Origin: Lachnoclostridium sp. UBA3262
Lineage (GTDB): Bacteria > Bacillota > Clostridia > Lachnospirales > Lachnospiraceae
Reading direction: 5' to 3'
NCBI GenBank assembly: GCA_002362575.1
Contig: DEUM01000031.1
Span: 1 to 27,326, forward strand
DNA length: 27,326 nt
Part shown: positions 14,639 to 22,999 of the stretch, one piece after another
Numbering within the stretch: the stretch's first letter is position 1
Layout of the letters: each line of letters opens with the position of its first letter
Position numbers and translations under genes: made by a program
The notes under the pieces: generated by a model
Database searches by the model: none
Told to the model about the DNA's origin: nothing
Seen by the model: only the letters and a program-made list of their open reading frames with translations

Positions 14639-17600
14639 TTAATTGGCAAACCGGAACCACCTAAAGTCAAATTTGCTTCCCGGCATAAAGATAAAGTTTA
14701 CCTTTCCACTGCCCTTGAAGCCGTCTATCGGGAAAGTCAGTTCCTGATAATCATCGCTGTATGGGAATTCGATGATTTGGTTGACTTCTGTACCGTCCTC
14801 ACAGTAGAAGCGGACATGAATGGTATTTAGCTCAATTGGGGAGTGACCGCAGATGGTGATTTCATGACAGCCTTTCTCTCCAAAGTGCATATTTTCATAT
14901 TCTAATGTTACATTATTTCCGATGCCGGTAATGGCATCTTTTTCATAAGTAAACATATCTCCGGTTATGCGGTTGTTTTCTAATGCTTCCAGTTTTCCGT
15001 ATGCTTTCTCTGTTTCTGTAAAGTAAAAGCCCTGCAGTGACATTTTAATCGTCGGATATACGACAATCGAGATGGTCTGTATTCCCTTGATTCGCTCCGG
15101 CAGCGTGTACACATTTTCCTGATAGTGGTTGTACCAGCTCTTTGCCTCGTAGCTATCCTTCACAAGGCAGGTGCCGCCGTTCTCGGAGTCGCCAAGCCAG
15201 ATTTCAATCGGCAGTTTATCTTCAAATGAGAAAATAGGGATGTGGATTTCGTCTGCTCCGTATTCTCCAAAATCTATATTTTCAAATAAGAAGCGGGTTC
15301 TCTCGGTAGCGGTAATATAAACACCTCCCTGAAAACTCAGTTTTGCCTCGCTTGTACATCCGGCATTGTTAATGCCATTGACCATTTTGTAAGGATTCAA
15401 AGTTGCCTCGCCAAGACCGGTCACTTTAAATTCCAGCTCGGATATAATTTCAGATAATTCCTCCTGACCATTTTTGCATGTGCAGCAGAGACGGAATTCC
15501 CCATCACCGGCTGCTTTTATCACGGCAGTGTGCCCATTGGCCTCAATTTTTACACTATTGCTTTCCACTCCGTCTAAGGTCATTGCCTTGAAGAATATAT
15601 CCTGATAGGTTGCATTAGACGGAAAAATGGTGGCGGTGACGGTGGCTTCCATATGGTTTTCATCCAGATGGGAGGTGCCATGGTTTATCAGCTCTATTTT
15701 CCGCACCGGAATCTCATCGTCTTTCGAGGAATCCGAAGGGGTGTTCTCCATGAAGCAGGAAATACCCGGGCGTACCGGCGCTTTTTTCGCAGGAATCGTA
15801 AGGGAAGCAGGTGTCAGTGACTTTGAGGTAACGTCTATCTGTATCTCTCCCTCTGTATCCTTTGCGGCAATAATGGCGAGCAGACGTCCGCTGAACAGCT
15901 TCCGGCTTGTTCCCTTGAATTGCTCAAAGTCGGTACTGTCACCGTTATCCAGTCCAATCAGGCGTCCTGCTCCGGTTACTTTTACACTGACACGGCTTCT
16001 GCTGTTGGCGACAAAGATGCCGTCCTTATCCAGTGTATTGATTTCGACAAACAAAAGGTCTTCGCCGTCGGCAAGGATGCTCTCTTTATCCGGCTTCAAT
16101 GAAATGGATACGGCATCGCCGAAAGAAGACTGGATATCCGTAGCGATTACGGTGCCATTCTCATCATAAGCGACGGCTTTTAATTCGCCCTTCTGATAAG
16201 GGAGCTGCCAGTTTCCCTCTAATTCCATTCCGTGTGCATGGTCAATTGTCTGTGCTCCCATGGAAGTGCCGTTCAGGAACAGCTCGACCTTTGGAGCATT
16301 GGAGTAAATCCGTACATCAATCAACTGCCCCTCATTAAAATCCCAGTATGGGAGAAGATGAACCATCGGGCGCGTCTTATAGTCCGTCCATTCTGCCTGA
16401 TAGTGGTAGAAGGTATCCTTTGGGAAGCCTGCTGTATCAATCTGCCCAAAGAAGGAGTTTTTTGTAAAATAAGGCGTCGGCTCTCCGAGGTAATCCCAGC
16501 CGGACCATATATACTGGCCGAAGCAGTAGTCGCGGTCACGGTGTACCGTAATTACATGGTCGGTATTCTTTGCTCCCCAGTTGGTCGTGCAGTTGCCGAG
16601 GGAAGAGCATTGCCCGTCGTCATAGGTCAGAAGGCGGTTGCTCAGCGGAAAATGGTAAATGCCGCGGCTCTGTAAGGTAGAGGAGGTTTCACTCCCGAAT
16701 ATACACCAGTCCGGATAGGTTTTGTGGTGTTCATCATACAGATGGTCCATATAATTATAGCCGGCAATGTCAACGGCGTCCGCACAATTTTGCGCGCCTT
16801 CCCATTCCATAAGGTTAGAGCCGATGCCGATCACGGCATTGCCGCGGTAATCCAGTTCTTTCACGGCGTCGCGGAGCATTTTTGTAATTTCAAGTCCGCG
16901 CGGCTGATGTGTGTCCTGAATTTCATTTCCGATGCCCCACACGAGCAGGCATGCGTGATTGCGGTCCTGACGTACCCAGCTTGTCAAATCCCTTTCCCAC
17001 CATTCATTGAAATAGTTCCCATAGTCATAATCCGTTTTGCATTTCTCCCACATATCAAAGCTCTCACTGTAGAGGAGGAGTCCCATTTCATCACACAAAT
17101 CCATCAGTTCCACGGCAGGCATATTGTGGGCGCTGCGGACAGAGTTGACGCCCATTTCCTTTAAAAGCTCCAATTGTCTGCGGAGCGCGGTTTTATTCAT
17201 GGCAGCTCCCAGTGCACCGAGTGTATGGTGTTCGCAGGAGCCATTGATTTTTACATTCCGGTCATTCAGAAAGAAGCCTTTCTCTGAATCAAAATGGATT
17301 GTGCGAAAACCGAAATTCTGACATTCCGTATCTGTGACAGAACCTTCTTTCAGCAGTTCTGACTCGATGCGGTAGAGGTCTGGCGAAACAATATCCCACA
17401 CATCAGGGGATTGGAAGGTCATTTCCTGCTTGTCGATGGTCAGTCCCTTCTCCGCCATTACCTTATTTTCATAGGAAGAAACTCTGCACCCGTTTTTATC
17501 GTAAAATGTATGGCGAAGAGAAACCTCCTGCGGTTTCCCGGAGTCATTCTGAATTTCAAAGTCGGCATACAATATCCATTCGTCCCCATTCTTTTCTGTA

Positions 17601-18061
17601 GAGAGATAGGAACCATCAGTCGTAAAGTGCACGTCGGGACGGCGCACCAGCCATACATTGCGGTAAATACCGGAGCCCGGATACCAGCGGCTGTTTGGAA
17701 GCTGATAGACATTCTTCACCCAGATTGTATTTTCGCCCGGTTTTACCAAATCCGTGAGGTCAATCTCAAATTGGGAATAGCCGTATTTCCACTCATATAT
17801 TTTTTCTCCATTCAGGTAAATGGTATTATCCATATATACCCCTTCAAAAAGGATGGAAAGACGGTCGGAGCCAAGGCCTTCCACAGTAAAAGTTTTTTTG
17901 TAGCAGCTCACTGCCTGCTCGTATAGATTTTCACTGTCATATATCATCCAGTCGTGTGGAATATCTACCGCCTGCCAGTCCTTCTCCTGATAGAAATCAT
18001 CTATTTTCGTGTCTAACGGTTTTTTGCAAAAAAACCAGTTGTCGTTAAAAAGCTGCTTCAT
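14639..18061 (-). CDS. Large GH2 family glycoside hydrolase (beta-galactosidase-like)
   Basis: This 1140-residue retaining glycosidase has a GH2 sugar-binding domain (about 1-145), an immunoglobulin-like domain (about 150-260) and a TIM-barrel (about 265-560). The acid/base is E380 in GIGNE and the nucleophile is E458 in FGSETSS. IWSGWDYLGEPTP (518-530) shapes the active site. A DUF4982-like beta-sandwich (about 565-650) and a Big/invasin-like domain (about 652-750) follow. After a linker come two related C-terminal beta-sandwich modules (about 870-1000 and 1010-1140) that resemble carbohydrate-binding modules. There is no signal peptide, so it should act on imported oligosaccharides. ATG 18061 follows GGGGG (18073-18069); an upstream in-frame TTG at 18079 would place the ribosome binding site inside the gene. 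Substrate could be beta-galactoside, beta-glucuronide or beta-mannoside. No transporter or regulator is adjacent. Confidence 0.9.
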   Translation of the reverse strand: MKQLFNDNWFFCKKPLDTKIDDFYQEKDWQAVDIPHDWMIYDSENLYEQAVSCYKKTFTVEGLGSDRLSILFEGVYMDNTIYLNGEKIYEWKYGYSQFEIDLTDLVKPGENTIWVKNVYQLPNSRWYPGSGIYRNVWLVRRPDVHFTTDGSYLSTEKNGDEWILYADFEIQNDSGKPQEVSLRHTFYDKNGCRVSSYENKVMAEKGLTIDKQEMTFQSPDVWDIVSPDLYRIESELLKEGSVTDTECQNFGFRTIHFDSEKGFFLNDRNVKINGSCEHHTLGALGAAMNKTALRRQLELLKEMGVNSVRSAHNMPAVELMDLCDEMGLLLYSESFDMWEKCKTDYDYGNYFNEWWERDLTSWVRQDRNHACLLVWGIGNEIQDTHQPRGLEITKMLRDAVKELDYRGNAVIGIGSNLMEWEGAQNCADAVDIAGYNYMDHLYDEHHKTYPDWCIFGSETSSTLQSRGIYHFPLSNRLLTYDDGQCSSLGNCTTNWGAKNTDHVITVHRDRDYCFGQYIWSGWDYLGEPTPYFTKNSFFGQIDTAGFPKDTFYHYQAEWTDYKTRPMVHLLPYWDFNEGQLIDVRIYSNAPKVELFLNGTSMGAQTIDHAHGMELEGNWQLPYQKGELKAVAYDENGTVIATDIQSSFGDAVSISLKPDKESILADGEDLLFVEINTLDKDGIFVANSRSRVSVKVTGAGRLIGLDNGDSTDFEQFKGTSRKLFSGRLLAIIAAKDTEGEIQIDVTSKSLTPASLTIPAKKAPVRPGISCFMENTPSDSSKDDEIPVRKIELINHGTSHLDENHMEATVTATIFPSNATYQDIFFKAMTLDGVESNSVKIEANGHTAVIKAAGDGEFRLCCTCKNGQEELSEIISELEFKVTGLGEATLNPYKMVNGINNAGCTSEAKLSFQGGVYITATERTRFLFENIDFGEYGADEIHIPIFSFEDKLPIEIWLGDSENGGTCLVKDSYEAKSWYNHYQENVYTLPERIKGIQTISIVVYPTIKMSLQGFYFTETEKAYGKLEALENNRITGDMFTYEKDAITGIGNNVTLEYENMHFGEKGCHEITICGHSPIELNTIHVRFYCEDGTEVNQIIEFPYSDDYQELTFPIDGFKGSGKVNFIFMPGSKFDFRWFRFAN

Positions 18062-18092
18062 GATAGTACCCCCTTTCAAATATAGTAACCTA

Positions 18093-18121
18093 AGAATAAC
18101 AAAAATCCTTGAAAGTGTAAA
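18093..18121 (-). promoter_or_regulatory. Promoter of the GH2 gene
   Basis: On the minus strand TTTACA (18121-18116) and TATTCT (18098-18093) are 17 nt apart, with TG one base before the -10 (extended -10). It overlaps the divergent promoter at 18109-18137, so the two -35 regions lie side by side. Confidence 0.65.
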
Positions 18122-18137
18122 TGTTTTTCTTTATACT
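18109..18137 (+). promoter_or_regulatory. Promoter of the GNAT-sortase-GGDEF operon
   Basis: TTGAAA (18109-18114) and TATACT (18132-18137) are separated by 17 nt. This gives a leader of about 30 nt with AGAGGG before ATG 18175. It physically overlaps the divergent GH2 promoter. Confidence 0.7.
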
Positions 18138-18174
18138 TATATTTGTAGTATACAATATTGAAAGAGGGATATTT

Positions 18175-18636
18175 ATGCAGATATGCAAAATCAGGCCGGA
18201 TGGACTGAGAGAGGCTCTGGATTTGGTGTGGGAGGTTTTTGAAAGGTATGAGGCGCCGGAATATGAAGAAATGGGTATTAAGACTTTTCGCCATTTTATC
18301 ACTTATAGCAATATGGTGGAAAAAGTCAATCAGGGTGAAATGAATTTTTGGGGCTGCTATCTGAATAACTATCTGGTGGGAGTAATTGCACTGAGGACCG
18401 GACAGCATATCAGCCTCTTGTTTGTCAGGGAAAAGTTTCACAGACTGGGAATTGCGAAAAGGCTGGTCTGGGTTGCGGTTGACTATGTGAAGCTGCAGAA
18501 TCCGGATATTCGGGCGGTAACTGTAAATTCGTCTCCGTATGCAGTAGAGGTGTACAAAAAGCTTGGGTTTGTTCCGCTGGGAGCGGAGCAGAAGGCGGAC
18601 GGTATCCGTTTTACATCTATGCGGCTGGACTTCTAG
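18175..18636 (+). CDS. GNAT family N-acetyltransferase
   Basis: This 153-residue cytoplasmic acetyltransferase transfers an acetyl group from acetyl-CoA to an unknown amine. The GNAT fold is seen in the strand LVGVIALRTGQHISLLFV followed by the acyl-CoA pyrophosphate loop R-L-G-I-A-K-R-L (Q/RxxGxG/A type, about residues 97-104). The late strand-helix element SSPYAVEVYKKLGFVP is characteristic of motif B. Length is typical of a single GNAT domain. I chose ATG 18175 because AGAGGG is about 5 nt upstream; the reading frame extends further, but that part would overlap the promoter. The sortase gene starts 33 nt after the stop with no terminator between, so this gene probably heads a five-gene operon. 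The substrate cannot be told from sequence. Confidence 0.88.
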   Translation: MQICKIRPDGLREALDLVWEVFERYEAPEYEEMGIKTFRHFITYSNMVEKVNQGEMNFWGCYLNNYLVGVIALRTGQHISLLFVREKFHRLGIAKRLVWVAVDYVKLQNPDIRAVTVNSSPYAVEVYKKLGFVPLGAEQKADGIRFTSMRLDF

Positions 18637-18669
18637 CGGAAAGCTGTGTGCAGAAGAAAGGAGAAAGCG

Positions 18670-19452
18670 ATGAAAAAGAAAAAATGGATTATTAACATTG
18701 CTATGTTAGTCTGCGTCCTTGTATTTGCAGGCTGCGGTATTTATCTGCTCAAATACTATATGGATACAAAACAGACGAAAAATGAACTGGCAGAGCTTAC
18801 CGAACTGAAAAATGAGAGTGCAGAGGAAGCAGACGACGGTGAGAACGTCCAGACTGCCACAGGGAAAAGCGTAATGAAAAAATATAAAAAATTGTATAAA
18901 AAGAATTCGGATTTGATTGGCTGGATTACTGTAAAAGGAACTGAGATTGATTATCCGGTTATGCAGACGCCGAAAGATTCGGAGTTCTATTTACATAAAA
19001 ATTATAAAAAGGAAGAAGATGTAAACGGACTGCCATTTTTAGATGCAAAATGCGACACGGAGGATAAGGAGAGCAATCTCATGGTTTACGGGCATCATAT
19101 GAAAAGTGGTATGATGTTTGCCCATCTGGTGGATTACGATTCGCAGGATTTTTATAAAAAGCATAAAACCGTTATCTTTGATACACTCTATGAGGAGCGG
19201 GAGTATGAAGTGGTGGCAGCTTTTTATTCTCAGGTTTATAAGGAAGATGAGAAGGTTTTTAAATATTATAATTATCCGGGACATATATCAAAAAAGCAGT
19301 TTAATACATATGTAAAAAATATTAAAAAGCTATCCCGGTATGATACGGGAATCACTCCAGAGTATGGGGAACAGCTTCTCACGATGGTAACTTGTGCTTA
19401 TCAGACAGAAGATGGAAGATTCGTCGTAGTTGCCCGTCGAAAAAGGAGATAA
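18670..19452 (+). CDS. Class B sortase
   Basis: This 260-residue membrane-anchored transpeptidase joins secreted proteins to the cell wall or to each other. Residues 6-26 form an N-terminal signal-anchor helix, so the catalytic domain lies outside the cell. A polar, acidic stretch (35-65) precedes the sortase barrel. The catalytic triad is visible as H142 in MVYGHHM, C242 in TMVTC and R250 in DGRFVVVAR. Class B is indicated by the N-terminal helix region, the late 'T-x-V-T-C' and the overall arrangement. AAAGGAG (18657-18663) supports ATG 18670. No protein in this window carries a recognisable NPQTN- or LPxTG-like sorting signal, so its substrate must be elsewhere. The next gene starts 2 nt after this stop, indicating tight co-expression with the degenerate kinase. 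Confidence 0.92.
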   Translation: MKKKKWIINIAMLVCVLVFAGCGIYLLKYYMDTKQTKNELAELTELKNESAEEADDGENVQTATGKSVMKKYKKLYKKNSDLIGWITVKGTEIDYPVMQTPKDSEFYLHKNYKKEEDVNGLPFLDAKCDTEDKESNLMVYGHHMKSGMMFAHLVDYDSQDFYKKHKTVIFDTLYEEREYEVVAAFYSQVYKEDEKVFKYYNYPGHISKKQFNTYVKNIKKLSRYDTGITPEYGEQLLTMVTCAYQTEDGRFVVVARRKRR

Positions 19453-19454
19453 CG

Positions 19455-22199
19455 ATGGAAGAATGGAAATTGAAACAGCTTAGAAGACGGGTGGCGTTTG
19501 GGGAAAAGAAATATTTATATAGTGAGAACTTTCCCCTTATCAGTGTAGATGATAATTTTTGTAATATGCTGGGATTTAGCAGGACAGAGCTTTTTCTTCA
19601 CTGCCGAAATAAAGTAAAGGAACTGATTTATCCGCCCGATTATCCGGAGGTATCGAGAAATATTGTGACGCAGATTGACAGCATGGGAGAATATACATGC
19701 CGTTACCGGATGCGCCGCAAGGATGGTACGCTTATCTGGGTATGGGAGAGCGGGGTAAGAAAACGGGATGAGGAGGGCAGGGAGGTTATCTATAATATCG
19801 TTGTGGATATCAGTAATGAGGAAAATTTCCGCAAGGATCGGGATACGATGTATGACAACATTCCGGGCGGTGTTATGACGCTTCTCATTAGTGAAAGCAA
19901 TTTTTATATTGTAGAGGCAAACCGCCAGTGCTTTGATATGTTTGATACGCCGGAGGAAGAATATCTGGGAAGCTCCGGTATGTACACATTTCCAGAGGAT
20001 TTACCGAATCTGCGCAGTTATATTGTCCGGATGGCGGCAAACAGAGAGCCAATTGATTATGAATTTCGGATTCATAGAGGTGAGGAAAAGGAAACGCGCT
20101 GGTTTCGTATACTGGGACGTTATTATGAAGAGGAGGAAGATGGCTGCGAGTACTTGTGTATTCTAGTAGATATTTCGGAGGAAAAGAAGGCAGAGTTTCA
20201 GTTAAAGAGGGAGAAGGAGAGATACCGGATTGCCGTTGGATTGACGGCAAACTCGCTTTTTGAATATAACATGGAATCGCGGAAGGTACGGGTTTATGGA
20301 GGACTTCGTGACAGCGATTACATACCTTGTATCGAAGATGGGTTCTGTGGTACGTGGAAAGAAGTATTCCGGCAAAATCGATTTTTATATCCGGAGGATT
20401 TTCGAAAGTTTGAGAAGTTTTTTCGACAGGGGGAGAGGTTAGAAGAAGAAGTCCGTCTTTTAGCAAGAAACCGGCAAACCGGAGAAAAATCATACCAATG
20501 GTATAATTTTGAGGCGACGAAGGTATGGGAAAACAATAAAATCTCACGAATTATCGGGAGTGTAAAGCATCTGGGGGAGAAGGAAGGAGTGGAATTCAGA
20601 CGCCGGGAACTAATGGATATCTTCATTATGCAGGCCAGCAAGATGTTTGAAATTATACTCCGTATTCACGCCGAAACAGGAAAAGTGATGGGATTTTTTT
20701 CCGAGCAGGAGTCCTTTCAGGAACTTTATCCAAAAGGTACCTTAAGGACGTATATACAGGAAACAGCAGAACAGTATGTTCATGAGGATGACAGGGAGCG
20801 CTTTATCCGTTCCCTACAGCTGACACATATGAAAGAAATACTGAGGTTTGGGGATACAGAGGAGGTTTTGTTTTTCCGTGTTCGGAGTCATTCTTCTAAT
20901 GTATACCGCCATAAATGTTTCCGTTACAGTTATTTTGGAAATGATACCAACATTATTATTGTCACTATGCAGGACATGCACCATTTGAGGGAGGAACAGA
21001 TCAAGGAAGAAAAGGCAAATCGTAAGATTTTAGCGGAAGCCCTATATGAGGCACAGAGCACGACAGAAATGCGCAGAAATTTTTCAAGCATGATTGCAAG
21101 AGAAATTCGCTCTCCGCTGGAATTTATCCAGACGGAGCTTCAAAAACAGGAGGGAATATCAGAGAACAGGGAGGAACTACAGCGGGCTGCCTCACATATG
21201 ATGGATATTTTAGAACATATGGCAGAATATGAAAGGTTGGAACGGGGGCAGATACATTTTCAAAATAAGTCATTTTCTATGGAGGATGTGCTTGAGAAGC
21301 TCATGGGAAAATGGAAAAAAAGAGCGAAAAAATGCGGGATGCGGATAGTGAGCAGCATGAATCTGCGGGAAAAGAAGTATTATGGTGATGTAATTCATAT
21401 TAGCCAGATTGTTGATAATATAATAGGAAACTGCCTCAAATCTTCCCGAAAGGGAGGAGAGATTTATGTATGGGGGACAGATGAGGAGGGAGGGGAAGGA
21501 ATTAACCGGTTTACAATGACATTTGAAGATAGAGGAATACCGCTGGAGGAGAATTTCTTTGGCAGGGTATATCCGCTGGACTTGGAAACAGACCGTGTGG
21601 TATGGGATTTGGCAACAGAGAAACTGGGAACGACCTATTCGCTTATTATTGCGCGTAAGCTGGCAGAGGCAATGGGAGGAAGGCTGCGTTTATGTCAGGG
21701 AGAGGGGACATTAAATCTGATTGAGCTTAATATTCCCCTTCAGAGTGTGAAAGGGGCAACTGGTGAGGCGGCGATAACATTATCGGAGAAAGATGAGGCG
21801 GCAGAGGTAGACTTGGGCAAGTATTCCCTGCTTTTAGTGAAGGAAGGGGAGCAGGAGAATAACCTGTTTGCTCCACTGCTTAAATTAAATGGCGCAGGCG
21901 TCAATATAGCGTACAGTGTAAAAGAGGGCGTTGAACTGTGGGGCAGTTATCCGGCCGGTGCATTTGATGCTGTGCTTGTCGAGGCAGGGGTAAGTGATAT
22001 GGATTATTTAGAGTTTGCAGAAATGCTCCGGATGCAGAAAAAAGCTGGCTCCGGGGAAATACCAATTATTGTTTTTGCCGACAATCCCAATCCGGAAACG
22101 GTCAAAGCAGGAATGGAAATGGGGATCAATGCCACTCTGAATGATGCGATGAATATGAAACGGTTAAAGCAGGTGCTGGATGCACTTTGTATGAAATAG
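19455..22199 (+). CDS. Multi-PAS hybrid histidine kinase with degenerate catalytic motifs (pseudokinase)
   Basis: This 914-residue protein has no membrane helix. A PAS_3-type domain (about 20-120) and a second PAS (about 130-245) are clear; two further PAS-like regions follow (about 255-375 and 385-512). A kinase-like core (about 515-765) and a receiver-like domain (about 788-912) end it. The H-box reads FSSMIAREIRSPL, with R549 where the phosphoacceptor His belongs. The ATP-binding boxes are altered: DRGIP (692-696) replaces DxGxG, and GTTYSL (725-730) replaces GxGLGL. In the receiver, K796-E797 stand where the acidic pair belongs, E843 replaces the phosphoacceptor Asp, A875 the Thr/Ser and D897 the Lys. 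The fold is kept but phosphotransfer should be lost. AGGAG (19444-19448) supports ATG 19455. Location in the sortase/GGDEF operon suggests a ligand-sensing scaffold or allosteric partner. Confidence 0.85.
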   Translation: MEEWKLKQLRRRVAFGEKKYLYSENFPLISVDDNFCNMLGFSRTELFLHCRNKVKELIYPPDYPEVSRNIVTQIDSMGEYTCRYRMRRKDGTLIWVWESGVRKRDEEGREVIYNIVVDISNEENFRKDRDTMYDNIPGGVMTLLISESNFYIVEANRQCFDMFDTPEEEYLGSSGMYTFPEDLPNLRSYIVRMAANREPIDYEFRIHRGEEKETRWFRILGRYYEEEEDGCEYLCILVDISEEKKAEFQLKREKERYRIAVGLTANSLFEYNMESRKVRVYGGLRDSDYIPCIEDGFCGTWKEVFRQNRFLYPEDFRKFEKFFRQGERLEEEVRLLARNRQTGEKSYQWYNFEATKVWENNKISRIIGSVKHLGEKEGVEFRRRELMDIFIMQASKMFEIILRIHAETGKVMGFFSEQESFQELYPKGTLRTYIQETAEQYVHEDDRERFIRSLQLTHMKEILRFGDTEEVLFFRVRSHSSNVYRHKCFRYSYFGNDTNIIIVTMQDMHHLREEQIKEEKANRKILAEALYEAQSTTEMRRNFSSMIAREIRSPLEFIQTELQKQEGISENREELQRAASHMMDILEHMAEYERLERGQIHFQNKSFSMEDVLEKLMGKWKKRAKKCGMRIVSSMNLREKKYYGDVIHISQIVDNIIGNCLKSSRKGGEIYVWGTDEEGGEGINRFTMTFEDRGIPLEENFFGRVYPLDLETDRVVWDLATEKLGTTYSLIIARKLAEAMGGRLRLCQGEGTLNLIELNIPLQSVKGATGEAAITLSEKDEAAEVDLGKYSLLLVKEGEQENNLFAPLLKLNGAGVNIAYSVKEGVELWGSYPAGAFDAVLVEAGVSDMDYLEFAEMLRMQKKAGSGEIPIIVFADNPNPETVKAGMEMGINATLNDAMNMKRLKQVLDALCMK

Positions 22200-22210
22200 G
22201 AGATTATAGT

Positions 22211-22975
22211 ATGGCAATCAATTTGAATGGAAAGAAAACATCATTAAAGGAAGATGCGTCGATCTACGAAAAACGCCCGGAGCATAGCTCAGAAAAAGAG
22301 AAGCTAAAAAATATGAATGGCAGACAGAAGCGTTCCTATTTTGCTACCTACTATCTGCCGCCGATTTTGGTTGTGTTGGCAGTGGTGGCTGTTATCGGGT
22401 ACATTGTATGGACAGATTTTATCAATAAAAGTAATATTTATTTTCGGTGTGCGGTTCTCAATGAGTCGTTGACGGATTCTTCCCTTACCGAATTCAGCGA
22501 TAGCTTTACGAAAAGCATCGGTATGGATGAGGAGAAAAATAAAGCTTCCTTTTATGTATATTATACGCGTTCCGACCTTGCCTCTGAAATTGGTGCCAAT
22601 GCGGCAAGAGATCAATCAGAAATTACAAGCCGTATCGTGGCAAGCAATTTGGGAGGAATGATTGCAGATGAAAAGGATGGGCTTAGTTATTATGATAGCG
22701 GGTTTTTCTTAAAGCTGAATGATTTTCTGTCAGCCGAGGAGTACAAAAAGCTGGAGAAGTATTTGTATATTCCGGTAAATGAGAAGAATAAAGAACATGC
22801 CGCTTACGGAGTCTATCTGGATAAGAGCCCTGTTTACCACGCTCTTTTCAAAGACCAGAAAGCAAGGATAGAACGACCTATCTTTTCAATTATTACAAAC
22901 GCAGATGAGGAAAGCAAAGCATATGCGAAAAAGCTTATATACTACTACTTCCCGGATATTTTCGATACAAAATAG
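22211..22975 (+). CDS. Single-pass membrane protein of unknown function
   Basis: This 254-residue protein is not recognised. Residues 1-45 are polar and basic (cytoplasmic), residues about 48-68 form one strong transmembrane helix, and the remaining 185 residues should lie outside the cell. The outer domain is mixed alpha/beta. It contains a segment around residues 145-180 (IADEKDGLSYYDSGFFLKLND) that reminds me of extracytoplasmic solute-binding folds, but the likeness is too weak to name. There is no Cys-based lipobox or sorting signal. AGGAGA (22198-22203) supports ATG 22211. The gene starts 11 nt after the pseudokinase stop and is followed 24 nt later by the GGDEF gene, so it is probably the envelope component of the same system. 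Confidence 0.8.
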   Translation: MAINLNGKKTSLKEDASIYEKRPEHSSEKEKLKNMNGRQKRSYFATYYLPPILVVLAVVAVIGYIVWTDFINKSNIYFRCAVLNESLTDSSLTEFSDSFTKSIGMDEEKNKASFYVYYTRSDLASEIGANAARDQSEITSRIVASNLGGMIADEKDGLSYYDSGFFLKLNDFLSAEEYKKLEKYLYIPVNEKNKEHAAYGVYLDKSPVYHALFKDQKARIERPIFSIITNADEESKAYAKKLIYYYFPDIFDTK

Positions 22976-22999
22976 ATACTATGAACCGGAGGAATTGGT

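Noticed and set aside
18062..18079. TTG start six codons upstream for the GH2 enzyme
   Set aside because: The G-rich ribosome binding site would then be inside the coding region; ATG 18061 begins the usual GH2 N-terminus.
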